A stretch of 36,861 nt of DNA from Bacteroidales bacterium (GTDB taxonomy: Bacteria; Bacteroidota; Bacteroidia; Bacteroidales; TTA-H9): contig JAQVCV010000049.1 in NCBI GenBank assembly GCA_028689615.1, positions 1 through 36,861 on the forward strand, written 5' to 3'. This document shows, in pieces, positions 25,639-34,068 of this stretch. Each line of letters begins with the position of its first letter. Positions within the stretch are counted from its first letter, which is position 1. The notes under the pieces were generated by a model, which was not told where the DNA came from, made no database searches, and worked only from the letters and a program-made list of their open reading frames with translations. A program made the translations under genes and the position numbers.

Positions 25639-25856
25639 AATAATCATTGATCACAAAATCAAGGGCTTTTTGAATGTATCACCAACCTTTTTAACCAGAA
25701 ACCCCAAAAAACTTATGAAATTTATCCCTCTTGCAATAGAGACCTGTTTTTTTACAGCAAGAACCTATAATTCATCAGTAAAGAAGGATATCATCCAGTC
25801 AGGAAATTGATAGTAACACGTTTTCAGAAAAGTACATTATTTAAAATCAAGAATCT

Positions 25857-27743
25857 ATGAACAAATGGTCGGTCCTAATTCTGTTTTTTGGCCTTAACAA
25901 CTTGGTTAACGCTCAAAAAGAAAGTGTTGTTTTACATAAGAACGAAACCGTTAATATAGAAACAAATAGACGAGGAGTTGAAATTGAATCTACCATAGGA
26001 GAAAAGCGCGCTATTTATGATAGCAAGCGTGTAGAGGATTATTCGATCAAGATCGTGTATGATAATTTTATGTCGGTATCAGATATCGCTGGGAACACAA
26101 TAAGTGAGAAGAACAGAAACGTTTATACATTATATCAATACAATATTGCCAGAGGAGATGCCTCTGGAAGCAATGTTTTTCATTCCGACATGAAGTACCT
26201 GTTTTTCAAGATGGATAATGTTACTGACAACAGCACGATCAATTTTTCGTACAAGATACGATACGAAGAACCCAAGCTGGTACATCCATTTCTTTTTCAG
26301 GGCAATCTGGAAACGAAATCGGCCAGCATAACCATTGTATGTGACCCAGAGGTTGAACTCGGATTTAAATTGTTTGGGGACCATATTGATAGAATAACCT
26401 TTTCCAAAACCATTAAGGGAGACCGCACATTTTACCAGTGGAAGGCTGAAGACCTTCCCGCTTTTAAGCCAGAGCCATTAATGACAGGCGCTTTTCATTA
26501 CCTGCCTCATTTGGTTTACTGGGTAAAATCATACAAAAAAAATGGAGAGAAAATTGCTTTGCTGGAGAACGAAAACTCATTGTTTGCATGGTATTCTCAG
26601 CTTGTAAGAAACATCAACAAAAGAGGACTATCAACAGTAAAGGCTAAGACAATGGAAATTGTTAAAGATGCGGAAACTCCCTTTCAAAAAGCAGAAGCCA
26701 TTTACAGATGGGTGCAGGAAAACCTTCATTATGTAGCAATGGAATATGAAATGGGGGGATTCATCCCGAGGGATGCTGCTGATATTCTCGAAAAAAAATA
26801 TGGTGACTGCAAAGATATGGCCAACCTGCTGTGCACCATGATGAATGAAGCAGGCATAACCGCAAGTTTAACATGGATCGGTACCCGGAGCAAACCTTAT
26901 TCCTACCATCATCTACCTACTCCATCAGTTGATAACCATATGATTACTACTATTTGTATTGATGAAAAAAAATACTTTTTAGATGCAACCCATAAGTATT
27001 GTCCGTTTGGCTTCCCCTCTGTTGGCATTTTGGGAAAGGAAGCAATGATACAAATTGACAGCAACCACTTTTCTGTGGAACAGGTTCCAATACCGAGTGC
27101 GGAAGAAAGTGCTTCCGAATTTCGTTTTTGGTTAAAAAGTGAGGGAGAAGTGCTTAAAGGGCGGGCCGAAATTACAAAGACCGGATATGCTAAGGAGCAA
27201 TTCCTCAACCACGTGGCAACCAAACGAAAGGAAACTGAAAACGAATTATGGAAAGGCATTCTTTCCGATGGCAACAATAAGATGAAAGTTCTGCTAACGT
27301 CAAGTCAAAAAAACGATCAATCCAATGCCCCGTTAACAGGCGGTTATAATGTAGAATTGGCCGGATGGATAAAATCCACTTCCTCAGGAATGATCTTACG
27401 ACCAATTCTTTACTACCCTTTGAGTAACATGACTATTGATACTGGTAAGCGAAAATACGCTGTTGATCTTATGTATAATGAGGTCTTTAATTATGAGTAT
27501 GATTATGAGCTTCCCGCTGGATACAAGACCGAATACCTTCCTGAGAATGTATCACTTATCGACTCTGTTGGTGAATTCCACATAAGTTATTCTCTGGAAA
27601 ATAATCATTTGCGTGTTATTCAAACTGTAAAAAACAAGCAAATTGTTGTTGACCGAGGCTCCTTTGAAAATTGGCAAGCCTTTATCAAAAAACTTATCAA
27701 AAATTATAACCAGGCAGTATTATTTAAAAAAATTAGCGAATAG
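25857..27743 (+). CDS. Secreted DUF3857 protein with intact transglutaminase-like triad
   Basis: The 628-residue protein has a signal peptide (1-19, ending NAQ). The DUF3857 beta domain covers about 50-240. A transglutaminase-like cysteine domain follows (about 270-380) with C318 in KKYGDCKDMANLL, H361 in VDNHMITT and D376 in YFLDATHK. The rest is a beta-rich C-terminal domain. Family members are periplasmic or surface proteins whose catalytic reaction is not established; the triad suggests a peptidase or amide transferase. It is followed after 28 nt by a homologue that lacks the triad, and the two are surely cotranscribed. Low GC matches the other surface-protein genes of the window. The start is the first ATG in front of a good signal sequence. 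Confidence 0.88.
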   Translation: MNKWSVLILFFGLNNLVNAQKESVVLHKNETVNIETNRRGVEIESTIGEKRAIYDSKRVEDYSIKIVYDNFMSVSDIAGNTISEKNRNVYTLYQYNIARGDASGSNVFHSDMKYLFFKMDNVTDNSTINFSYKIRYEEPKLVHPFLFQGNLETKSASITIVCDPEVELGFKLFGDHIDRITFSKTIKGDRTFYQWKAEDLPAFKPEPLMTGAFHYLPHLVYWVKSYKKNGEKIALLENENSLFAWYSQLVRNINKRGLSTVKAKTMEIVKDAETPFQKAEAIYRWVQENLHYVAMEYEMGGFIPRDAADILEKKYGDCKDMANLLCTMMNEAGITASLTWIGTRSKPYSYHHLPTPSVDNHMITTICIDEKKYFLDATHKYCPFGFPSVGILGKEAMIQIDSNHFSVEQVPIPSAEESASEFRFWLKSEGEVLKGRAEITKTGYAKEQFLNHVATKRKETENELWKGILSDGNNKMKVLLTSSQKNDQSNAPLTGGYNVELAGWIKSTSSGMILRPILYYPLSNMTIDTGKRKYAVDLMYNEVFNYEYDYELPAGYKTEYLPENVSLIDSVGEFHISYSLENNHLRVIQTVKNKQIVVDRGSFENWQAFIKKLIKNYNQAVLFKKISE

Positions 27744-27771
27744 TTAACAACCCTATTAAGAATTAATTATC

Positions 27772-29679
27772 ATGAAAAAGCTTTTATTACTGTTGTTTGT
27801 TCTTTCAGCATTGTACTCAAAATCGCAGGAGATAAAAAACTATGTATGGGAGGCAAACCCAAGTTTTCAGGAACTATCCGAAGATTTAAAGCAAGAACCG
27901 GCAGTTATTCTTTTTGATAAACGCTGGATACATACCCGCGTTGGTGAATATGCCTATGCTTCATTTGTGATGAATCACCTGGCGGTTAAAATCAACAAAA
28001 AGGAGGTAATCAACAAGTTCAATAAGGTGAGTGCAGAGGACAGAAATTACATAAGGAAGACACGGGATTTTCATGCCAGAATTATAAAGCCAGATGGCTC
28101 GATAAGGATTATTCCACCGTCAAGTATCGTTGAGGCTGAAGTGAACAAAACAAAATCTATTGTATTTGAAGGTGTTGAAGAAGGTGATATTCTGGAATAT
28201 TACTATATTCTGAAAGAAAACCCCGTTAGCAGTGGTGTGGAAGTCTATCAGAGCGAAGCTCCTGTATTATTCGCCCAGCTGACTACAACCTCTTCAGGAG
28301 TTGATTTTCATATTTACCCTACTTCGGCTTTTACCAAACAAGAGCAGGGATCAAAAACCGTTTATACAGCTAAAAATCTACCTGCATACAAACCGGAGTA
28401 CCGATCGGCAGATATACGGAATATTGAAAAAATCGTGTTTTTTCTCACTTTAAAAGGATATCCGCCTACATACTGGAACAGGATGCTGGCTCAAAGTACT
28501 TTACCCCCTAAAACTTTCAAGGGATTTAGGGTAAAACATGCTAAAAAATTACTGGAAAAATTGAATGTAGCCACTCTTCCTGTAGATAAACAGTTGGAGA
28601 CGATTGACAGTTATATTAAAGTTAATTTTGGCTTTTACGAAGACGGGCAAAAGCAGAACAAAATAACCGATCTTTGCGCGGGGAAAATGCTCTTGGATTC
28701 GGATGATGTTTTTGCCCTTTATTCTTTCTTTTTGCATCAACTCAAAATCCCATATGAATTGGTTGTATCGGTAGATCGGCAAATTGGCGAGGTAAACCGT
28801 GACATCTACTTATACCCAATGCCACACATCTGGATGTTGTATATTCCTGAAACAAACAAATACATCTCCCCATTCAGTCTTTCAAAATCTTACGGCACTC
28901 CACGATACGAAGTTCAAGGAGCTCTTTCTGTTAGTTATAATGGCAATGGGAGTAAATCGGTTAACATCTCAAACATCGGCTCTGTTGATGCTGCAAGTAA
29001 TATGGAAAACAATGTTATAGAGGTGAAGCTGAATGAGGAACTGACCGGCGCAATTGTCAAAACTACTGCTCAATCAACCGGTTACAGGAGCGAATTCGAT
29101 CGCAGAGCATTGCAATTGTTAGCCGAGGAAAACGACAAAGAAAAAACTGAAAACTATATGAAGAACAGGTTTCTTCATGGCCTGCCATGCAAATTGATTT
29201 CTTTCGACACTGAGAATACAGAATTTCATAACAATTACATTTCCACTCCTTTAACTATAAATGGTCTGCTGGAAATTGAAGACAACTTTGTTGAAAATGC
29301 CGGTGATATGATTGTTGTGAACCTCGGAAAAGTAATTGGGATTCAAACAGATTTGTTTCAGGAGGAAGAGCGTCATTCTGATCTTGATATGGATTTTGCT
29401 CATCGATACAAGCGAAAGATCACTTTTCAAATACCTGAAGGGTATAAGGTTGAAAGCTTTGGAGAGATGAAAAAATCAGTAAAACCCCTTTTGCCTGAAA
29501 CCGAAGCCTGTTGGTTTGTATCAACAGTGGAAGTGAATGAAAACCAAATTGTGATCGACATCGATGAGTCGTACAACAATTATATTGTACCTGTAGCCAG
29601 ATATCAGGATTACAGAGCCGTTGTTAATGCTGCTGCAGATTTCTTTAAAGGATCGGTGGTGCTATCGAAAATTCAGTAA
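27772..29679 (+). CDS. Secreted DUF3857 protein with degenerate transglutaminase-like site
   Basis: The 635-residue paralogue-like neighbour of the previous gene has a signal peptide (1-18, ending KSQ). The DUF3857 domain covers about 40-225, with FHARIIKPDGSIRIIPPSSI and VFEGVEEGDILEYYY. A transglutaminase-fold region follows (about 255-375) and then a beta-rich C-terminus. By spacing against the first protein, Cys becomes Ser310 (LLDSDDVFAL), His is kept at 352 (PMPHIWML) and Asp becomes Pro367 (KYISPFS). The site is therefore expected to be inactive. The two proteins may work together, with this one as a binding or scaffold partner. No terminator was recognised after it. Confidence 0.85.
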   Translation: MKKLLLLLFVLSALYSKSQEIKNYVWEANPSFQELSEDLKQEPAVILFDKRWIHTRVGEYAYASFVMNHLAVKINKKEVINKFNKVSAEDRNYIRKTRDFHARIIKPDGSIRIIPPSSIVEAEVNKTKSIVFEGVEEGDILEYYYILKENPVSSGVEVYQSEAPVLFAQLTTTSSGVDFHIYPTSAFTKQEQGSKTVYTAKNLPAYKPEYRSADIRNIEKIVFFLTLKGYPPTYWNRMLAQSTLPPKTFKGFRVKHAKKLLEKLNVATLPVDKQLETIDSYIKVNFGFYEDGQKQNKITDLCAGKMLLDSDDVFALYSFFLHQLKIPYELVVSVDRQIGEVNRDIYLYPMPHIWMLYIPETNKYISPFSLSKSYGTPRYEVQGALSVSYNGNGSKSVNISNIGSVDAASNMENNVIEVKLNEELTGAIVKTTAQSTGYRSEFDRRALQLLAEENDKEKTENYMKNRFLHGLPCKLISFDTENTEFHNNYISTPLTINGLLEIEDNFVENAGDMIVVNLGKVIGIQTDLFQEEERHSDLDMDFAHRYKRKITFQIPEGYKVESFGEMKKSVKPLLPETEACWFVSTVEVNENQIVIDIDESYNNYIVPVARYQDYRAVVNAAADFFKGSVVLSKIQ

Positions 29680-29721
29680 TTTATCGTAAACGCCCACAAC
29701 TGGAGCTGCCCTTTATTGTTT

Positions 29722-29812
29722 CTTTTCTGGCTTTTTGGAGTATTCTGACAGAACATGAACATTCAGATTTTTAAAAGCAAACTTTACCAGAGCATTCAAG
29801 AAGCCAGAAAAG
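29722..29812. repeat. 12-bp perfect inverted repeat with long loop
   Basis: CTTTTCTGGCTT (29722-29733) and AAGCCAGAAAAG (29801-29812) are exact reverse complements separated by 67 bp. They occupy the gap between the convergent DUF3857 and HAD genes. They may serve as a weak bidirectional termination structure or be relics of a small element. Confidence 0.4.
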
Positions 29813-29822
29813 TTACAAAACT

Positions 29823-30530
29823 CTATTGTACAGCCATTCCCAACATCACGGGCAATTGATGCAGGCTGTGGAGTTCGGTATAGCCCCGTGGATGACTGGC
29901 AGCCACCTCCTCGTGTTGCCAGGTGGTGTGGTAAGGTATCCATACGGCATGACCTCCGGCTGACATCACCGGCAACACATCCGATTTGAGGGAGTTGCCT
30001 ACCATCAGAAACTCATCGGGCGAAACGCCCAGACGGCTCATCAACTGCCTGTAGTCGGTTTCTTCCTTCCGGCTCATGATTTCGATATGATGAAACCAGT
30101 GACGCAATCCCGAACGGTCGAGTTTGCGTTGCTGGTCGAGCAGGTCGCCTTTGGTGGCCAGCACCAGCTGGTAATGGGGATGAAGCAGCGGAAGCACTTC
30201 CACAACGCCATCAAGCAGTTCAACCGGACGGGTGAGCAACGTCTGCCCAAGCTTCACGATGTCGGCCACGCGACCCGCGCTCACCCTCCCATGACTCACG
30301 TTGATGGCCGTTTCAACCATCGAAAGGGTGAATCCTTTGGCACCGTAACCATAAAGACTCAAATTGCGCATCTCGGTCTGGAACAATTGTTCGGCAACCG
30401 ACGTTTCCGGGGCGTATTCTGCCATCCAATGGCAGAAAGTCCTCTCGGTCTCCTGAAAATAGATTTCGTTCATCCAAAGGGTGTCGTCGGCGTCAAAAGC
30501 TATGACAGTGGGATGGAAGGTGTGTTTCAT
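29823..30530 (-). CDS. HAD-superfamily hydrolase
   Basis: This is a 235-residue cytoplasmic phosphatase-like protein. Motif I is AFDADDTLW with nucleophile D13 and acid/base D15. A helical cap follows (about 20-105). Motif II is LVLATKGD, motif III a Lys in MSRKEETDY, and motif IV MVGNSLKSDVLP. Length and motifs fit HAD subfamily IA enzymes such as phosphoglycolate phosphatase or dehalogenase relatives; the substrate cannot be told. It starts 10 nt after the polyferredoxin gene, so it is the last gene of the DUF362-ferredoxin operon. A link to that membrane redox protein is implied by position only. Confidence 0.88.
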   Translation of the reverse strand: MKHTFHPTVIAFDADDTLWMNEIYFQETERTFCHWMAEYAPETSVAEQLFQTEMRNLSLYGYGAKGFTLSMVETAINVSHGRVSAGRVADIVKLGQTLLTRPVELLDGVVEVLPLLHPHYQLVLATKGDLLDQQRKLDRSGLRHWFHHIEIMSRKEETDYRQLMSRLGVSPDEFLMVGNSLKSDVLPVMSAGGHAVWIPYHTTWQHEEVAASHPRGYTELHSLHQLPVMLGMAVQ

Positions 30531-30540
30531 CGGATCGGGT

Positions 30541-32118
30541 TTAGAACGGGAATTCCTCGGGTACCTCTTCTTTGCTCTCGTCGGCTTTCAACGGTTCGGA
30601 GGCCACCTGGTGAACGGCGTGCCCATTCACAAAGATAGCACGGTTGGGGAGCGTGGGGCAGGCATATTCGCAGGCGCCACAGCCCACGCAGATGTCGGCC
30701 GTAACTTCAGGAATCAGCAATCCGGGCTTGTATTCAACCATGTGAACGGCTTTGGTGGGGCAGTGCTCCGAGCAGGCTCCACAAGCAGTTTCATCGGTAT
30801 AAACCACACAATTCTCTTTCACGAACACGGCCACTCCGGTCTGCACCCGTTTCTTGGCTTCAGCAACAAGGGGCATGATGGCGCCGGTCGGGCAAACTTC
30901 ACCGCACCGGGTGCACTCGTAGTTGCAGAAATTGCTGTGAAAGTCCATGTAGGGCTGTAGAAAGCCGCGCAAACCATACTCGGTAAAGGAGGGTTGCAAC
31001 ACCCTGGTCGGGCAGGCGCTCACGCACAGATGGCAGGCTGTGCACACCGAGTTGAACCGATCGGCCGATACCGATCCGGGCGGGCTCACGAAATGATCGC
31101 GCTGGTTGGGTTTCAAAGCTTTTCGCAGACTGAAAACATCGGTAGCAGCTTTGGCCTTAGCCACAAGTGCCGCCAGGGGCAACACGGCCAACCCGCGGAG
31201 TATTGCGCGGCGACCCGGCTGCTTCCCCGAATCGGAATTGGTGGTGGCGGGTTGGGTGGTTGTGGTCAGGGTGAATTTCACACCACCTTGCGAGCAACTG
31301 TCGAGGCAATTCATGCACCCAACGCAACGATCGAAATCAACACGCCGGGCTTTGGCATCGATGCACTGCGCCTTGCATGACATGGCACACAAGCCGCACG
31401 AAGTGCACAGCGATTCATCGAGGGTGATGCGCCAGAGCGACTTGCGGCTTATCAATCCCAACAGCGTGCCTACGGGGCAGAAGGTATTGCACCAAAGCCT
31501 GCCGTTGCGCAACGCCATCACGACAACAGAAACCGTGAATATCAACCCGACAGCAAACGACGTGGCATCGAAACCGGGTACGGTGCGTGGCTTCAGCCAA
31601 TAGAATCCCGATGCGCTGAGGGCATCGCTCAGCAGGTTGTTGGTGGCGGCAAGAGCAGGATGCGCCAGGTGCACCATCATACGACCAAAGACAGAGAAGG
31701 GGTCGAGCAGGGCCAGGGGGATCATCAATCCGGCAACTGCCGATGTAAGAACGAGTCCCAGCCCGACGTGGCGAACCCACGACCACGGCAGGGCATACAC
31801 AAACCGCGATTTCTTCCTCCGTGAAAACCTGCGCAAAGCTATCACCACATCCTGAAAATAGCCCAGCGGACAGATCCACGAGCAATAGACCCTGCCGAAA
31901 AGCAGGGTAACAATGAGCACAACCGCAAAACCTGTGGCCACCAGGGCAGGTGCCGTCAGAAAGCTGAGCAGCGAAGGGATGAACTGGATCCAGGTGGCCG
32001 CGTCGTGAACGGAAGAGGGGAGTGAGGCGGTGATGTCGAGCATGGCCAATGCCACCAGCCCGGTTGCGACGGAAGCCACCACAACACGGGCTGACGGGAG
32101 CAACGATTTCTTCTTCAT
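30541..32118 (-). CDS. Membrane polyferredoxin, NapH-like fused to NapG/MauM-like
   Basis: The 525-residue inner-membrane iron-sulfur protein has several TM helices (about 11-30, 55-75, 115-138, 185-205). They carry the NapH signatures GRVYCSWICPLG (75-86) and GRLWCNTFCPVG (206-217). Two ferredoxin clusters follow: C238/241/244/248 and C265/268/271/275. At 302-324 an internal GRRAILRGLAVLPLAAL stretch resembles a Tat-type anchor. A second, NapG/MauM-like half has CxxCxxCxxxC sets at 359-369, 402-409, 446-453 and 477-487. The order suggests fusion of two subunits that normally pass electrons from quinol to periplasmic enzymes. No nap or other terminal reductase is in the window. It follows the DUF362 gene by 6 nt. 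Confidence 0.88.
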   Translation of the reverse strand: MKKKSLLPSARVVVASVATGLVALAMLDITASLPSSVHDAATWIQFIPSLLSFLTAPALVATGFAVVLIVTLLFGRVYCSWICPLGYFQDVVIALRRFSRRKKSRFVYALPWSWVRHVGLGLVLTSAVAGLMIPLALLDPFSVFGRMMVHLAHPALAATNNLLSDALSASGFYWLKPRTVPGFDATSFAVGLIFTVSVVVMALRNGRLWCNTFCPVGTLLGLISRKSLWRITLDESLCTSCGLCAMSCKAQCIDAKARRVDFDRCVGCMNCLDSCSQGGVKFTLTTTTQPATTNSDSGKQPGRRAILRGLAVLPLAALVAKAKAATDVFSLRKALKPNQRDHFVSPPGSVSADRFNSVCTACHLCVSACPTRVLQPSFTEYGLRGFLQPYMDFHSNFCNYECTRCGEVCPTGAIMPLVAEAKKRVQTGVAVFVKENCVVYTDETACGACSEHCPTKAVHMVEYKPGLLIPEVTADICVGCGACEYACPTLPNRAIFVNGHAVHQVASEPLKADESKEEVPEEFPF

Positions 32119-32124
32119 GTGGCG

Positions 32125-33045
32125 TTACACGCTGATACGTTGTATGTTGAGCGATTTCAAATCCATGGTGCCCAGCTTCATCTCGTGGGCAATGCGGATG
32201 TGTTCGATATCGGCAGGCTCGTTGCCAAAGAGTTTGGCGGCTGCGGCATCGGCAGCAACAATATCGGTGCTGATCAGCAGCGATTTCATCACCGTGACAT
32301 CGGCCTCGGAAACCCCTCGGGGACCGTTTTTCATCATCACGCGGTAGGCGTCAATCACGTTGAGATCGGGTTTGCGCCATGTTACCATATCGGCAATACA
32401 TTGCTGGAGGTTGTTGCGATGCCACCACCGGCGATCCCACACGATTCCCATGAGGTTTTTCATGGCTATCGACATTTGTGCCGAGCTGTGGTGTTTAAGC
32501 ACAGGCACGTTGATAAACACGTCGGCGGTGAGGAGCAATTCGTGAACTTTGGCCTCTTTCAGTGAGCGTCCGTTGGGTATCTGCACCGGTTTGTAGTAGC
32601 TCTCGGTGTTGCCAGGCACCACTTTGCCACCGGCACTTTTCACGGCAGCTTCTATACCGCTGGTTTCGTAGCATTTCACCCAGTTGTCGCAGGTGTTGTC
32701 GAACACCAGCACCTCTTTGGCACCGGCGTCGAGGCAATGCTTCACGATGCGGCCCACCAGCCCTGGATTGGTGTTACCGGCACGTTGGGGCGAAACATCC
32801 CACCCGATGTTGGGCTTCACCACCACCGTTTGGCCTTTCTTCACGAAACGCTTCATCCCGCCCATAGCGGCAATCGCCTTGTCGAACATCACATCGGGTT
32901 CGCCCCCTTTCACGGCAATCATATCGTAAGCCTCGGGAGGCAACGGAATGGCGGCTCCCAAAACCTCGTTCACCGGCATCTGACTCAGGAAGCCACCTGC
33001 CAGCAGGCTGGCTCCCAATCCTTTGAAAAATTTGCGTCGTTCCAT
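32125..33045 (-). CDS. DUF362 protein with Tat-type signal
   Basis: The 306-residue protein begins MERRKFFKGLGASLLAGG, a twin-Arg followed by hydrophobic residues, so it is probably exported folded by the Tat system. The DUF362 domain spans about 55-290: FVKKGQTVVVKPNIGWD, CLDAGAKEVLVFDNTCDNW, ADVFINVPVLKHHSSAQMSI and KNLMGIVWDR. The biochemical function of the family is unknown; members often occur with or fused to 4Fe-4S domains. None is in this protein, but the next gene, 6 nt away, is a polyferredoxin, so the two probably form one redox unit. It is the first gene of a three-gene operon. Confidence 0.88.
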   Translation of the reverse strand: MERRKFFKGLGASLLAGGFLSQMPVNEVLGAAIPLPPEAYDMIAVKGGEPDVMFDKAIAAMGGMKRFVKKGQTVVVKPNIGWDVSPQRAGNTNPGLVGRIVKHCLDAGAKEVLVFDNTCDNWVKCYETSGIEAAVKSAGGKVVPGNTESYYKPVQIPNGRSLKEAKVHELLLTADVFINVPVLKHHSSAQMSIAMKNLMGIVWDRRWWHRNNLQQCIADMVTWRKPDLNVIDAYRVMMKNGPRGVSEADVTVMKSLLISTDIVAADAAAAKLFGNEPADIEHIRIAHEMKLGTMDLKSLNIQRISV

Positions 33046-34065
33046 ACGGGTTTATTTTCTGATGCCGTAAAAGTAAGGGTTTTTGGGGAAATCTGTCAAA
33101 CTGCTTAAAAGAATCAATCCGATTCATATTTTTTATTTAGTTGGGTTTCCATTTTTATCTGGCGTGTTTGGCTGTTGGATTTAATTGCGGATAACGGTTT
33201 GCATAGGGCTTGTGGCGGTTTCGAAGCACTATCCTGTTCACCGAAATATACTGCGTCTTAGTGAAAATGCGAAGCATTTGAGCCTTATAAGTGCCGATCA
33301 TTCGGTATTAGAGGCGGTTAATCCCGAATCCCGAATCCCGAATCGCTTCGCTCTCGGGACTATAGTCGTTTCACTCTCGAGACGAACTATTCTCACCGAA
33401 GGTAACTCCCTGTTGGTAAAAGATCCCATTCATGAGCTCCTAGCTTCCTTGGCAAATAAGGCTGATGAGTATGACGAAAAACAATTGAATCTGGACCTTG
33501 ATTTCGATTAAATCTCTTTAACATTTGTTAATAGACACTAGTGATGCAAATATATGCAATTCTTCAATCATACTTGAAAGTTTGTGTGAAATGAAGGAAT
33601 CTTTCAATCAAAAATGTTGTTGTTTTTGTTTTAAACTTGTTGGTAACTAGCTTATATTCAACCTAAAAGTGTCCTTAAAAGTCGATAACAAGGGCATAAG
33701 CAAATACTCAAGCTTACTCTTTCTTGTTAGAAATGTCATTTTACATAGGGTTTGATTATTAACTTATCATGGGTTCATATAATATTCCAATTACTTAAGT
33801 TTTAGTATTTCTTCTGGAAACATGAATGCAAAGCCACAACCATCTTTTATGGATTTTCAGTCCCTCTAGGGTCTGGTTATGAAAAACTCCCGGGCTTATC
33901 CAGCCTCCTCTTGGTGAGTACTTCACTTTGAAAAAATTGAGTCTTCCTAAGTTCATTCATTTTTTCCTTCATTGCAACCTGTTCAATGCTTGTGTTTTGA
34001 GAAAAAGAGTCAGCATAAAATTGAATTTTATGGCGGTGTGGATATGCCAAAAGGAGGCTGTTTGG
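33046..34065. other. About 1 kb with no convincing gene
   Basis: The left part (33186-33360) is a hairpin-rich element described separately. A 108-codon frame on the plus strand (33185-33511) crosses that element and ends in an acidic tail (NLDLDFD). From 33512 to 33876 the DNA is AT-rich; I see no ORF, tRNA or promoter pair there. A 63-codon frame (33877-34068, minus) overlaps the end of the barrel gene. Confidence 0.5.
33186..33360. repeat. Hairpin-rich element with TCCCGAA x3
   Basis: Stacked inverted repeats: AAATGC-GAA-GCATTT (33265-33279), TGCCGA-TCAT-TCGGTA (33292-33307, one G-T pair) and TCCCGA/TCGGGA (33336-33341 with 33354-33359). Three exact tandem TCCCGAA copies lie at 33322-33342. 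The element begins with GCGGATAACGG and its folded part ends near GGCGGTTAATCC, loosely inverted ends. This suggests a dispersed noncoding repeat or recombination-type site; copy number cannot be tested from one window. Confidence 0.5.
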
Positions 34066-34068
34066 CAT
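33877..34068 (-). CDS. Possible 63-residue protein coupled to the barrel gene
   Basis: Its ATG (34068-34066) overlaps the TAA of the outer-membrane barrel gene (TAATG), a common arrangement for translational coupling. The product begins MPNSLLLAYPHRHK and contains a charged helix (MKEKMNELRKTQ, about residues 33-44). It has no signal peptide or recognised domain. The surrounding DNA is low-complexity and AT-rich, so the frame may be accidental. Confidence 0.25.
   Translation of the reverse strand: MPNSLLLAYPHRHKIQFYADSFSQNTSIEQVAMKEKMNELRKTQFFQSEVLTKRRLDKPGSFS

Larger units (their letters stand above)
25190..25856. other. AT-rich intergenic region, 667 bp, with promoter and short ORF
   Basis: It lies between the metG terminator and the first DUF3857 gene. 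It holds a near-repeat TAGCGATTACATAA/TAGCCATTACATAA (about 25225 and 25284), a hairpin at 25321-25358, a strong promoter at 25383-25415 and a 47-codon ORF at 25495. The last 200 bp before the DUF3857 gene have no clear promoter. The DUF3857 genes may therefore be transcribed from 25.4 kb with a leader of about 430 nt. Confidence 0.45.

Noticed and set aside
25715-25810. 31-codon plus-strand frame starting MKFIPLAIETCFF
   Set aside because: Very short, no promoter pair directly upstream, no family resemblance; kept out of the gene list.
33186-33360. CRISPR array or integron attC reading of the repeat element
   Set aside because: The TCCCGAA units are contiguous without spacers, and no integrase or cas gene is present; the attC-like ends are too loose to claim.
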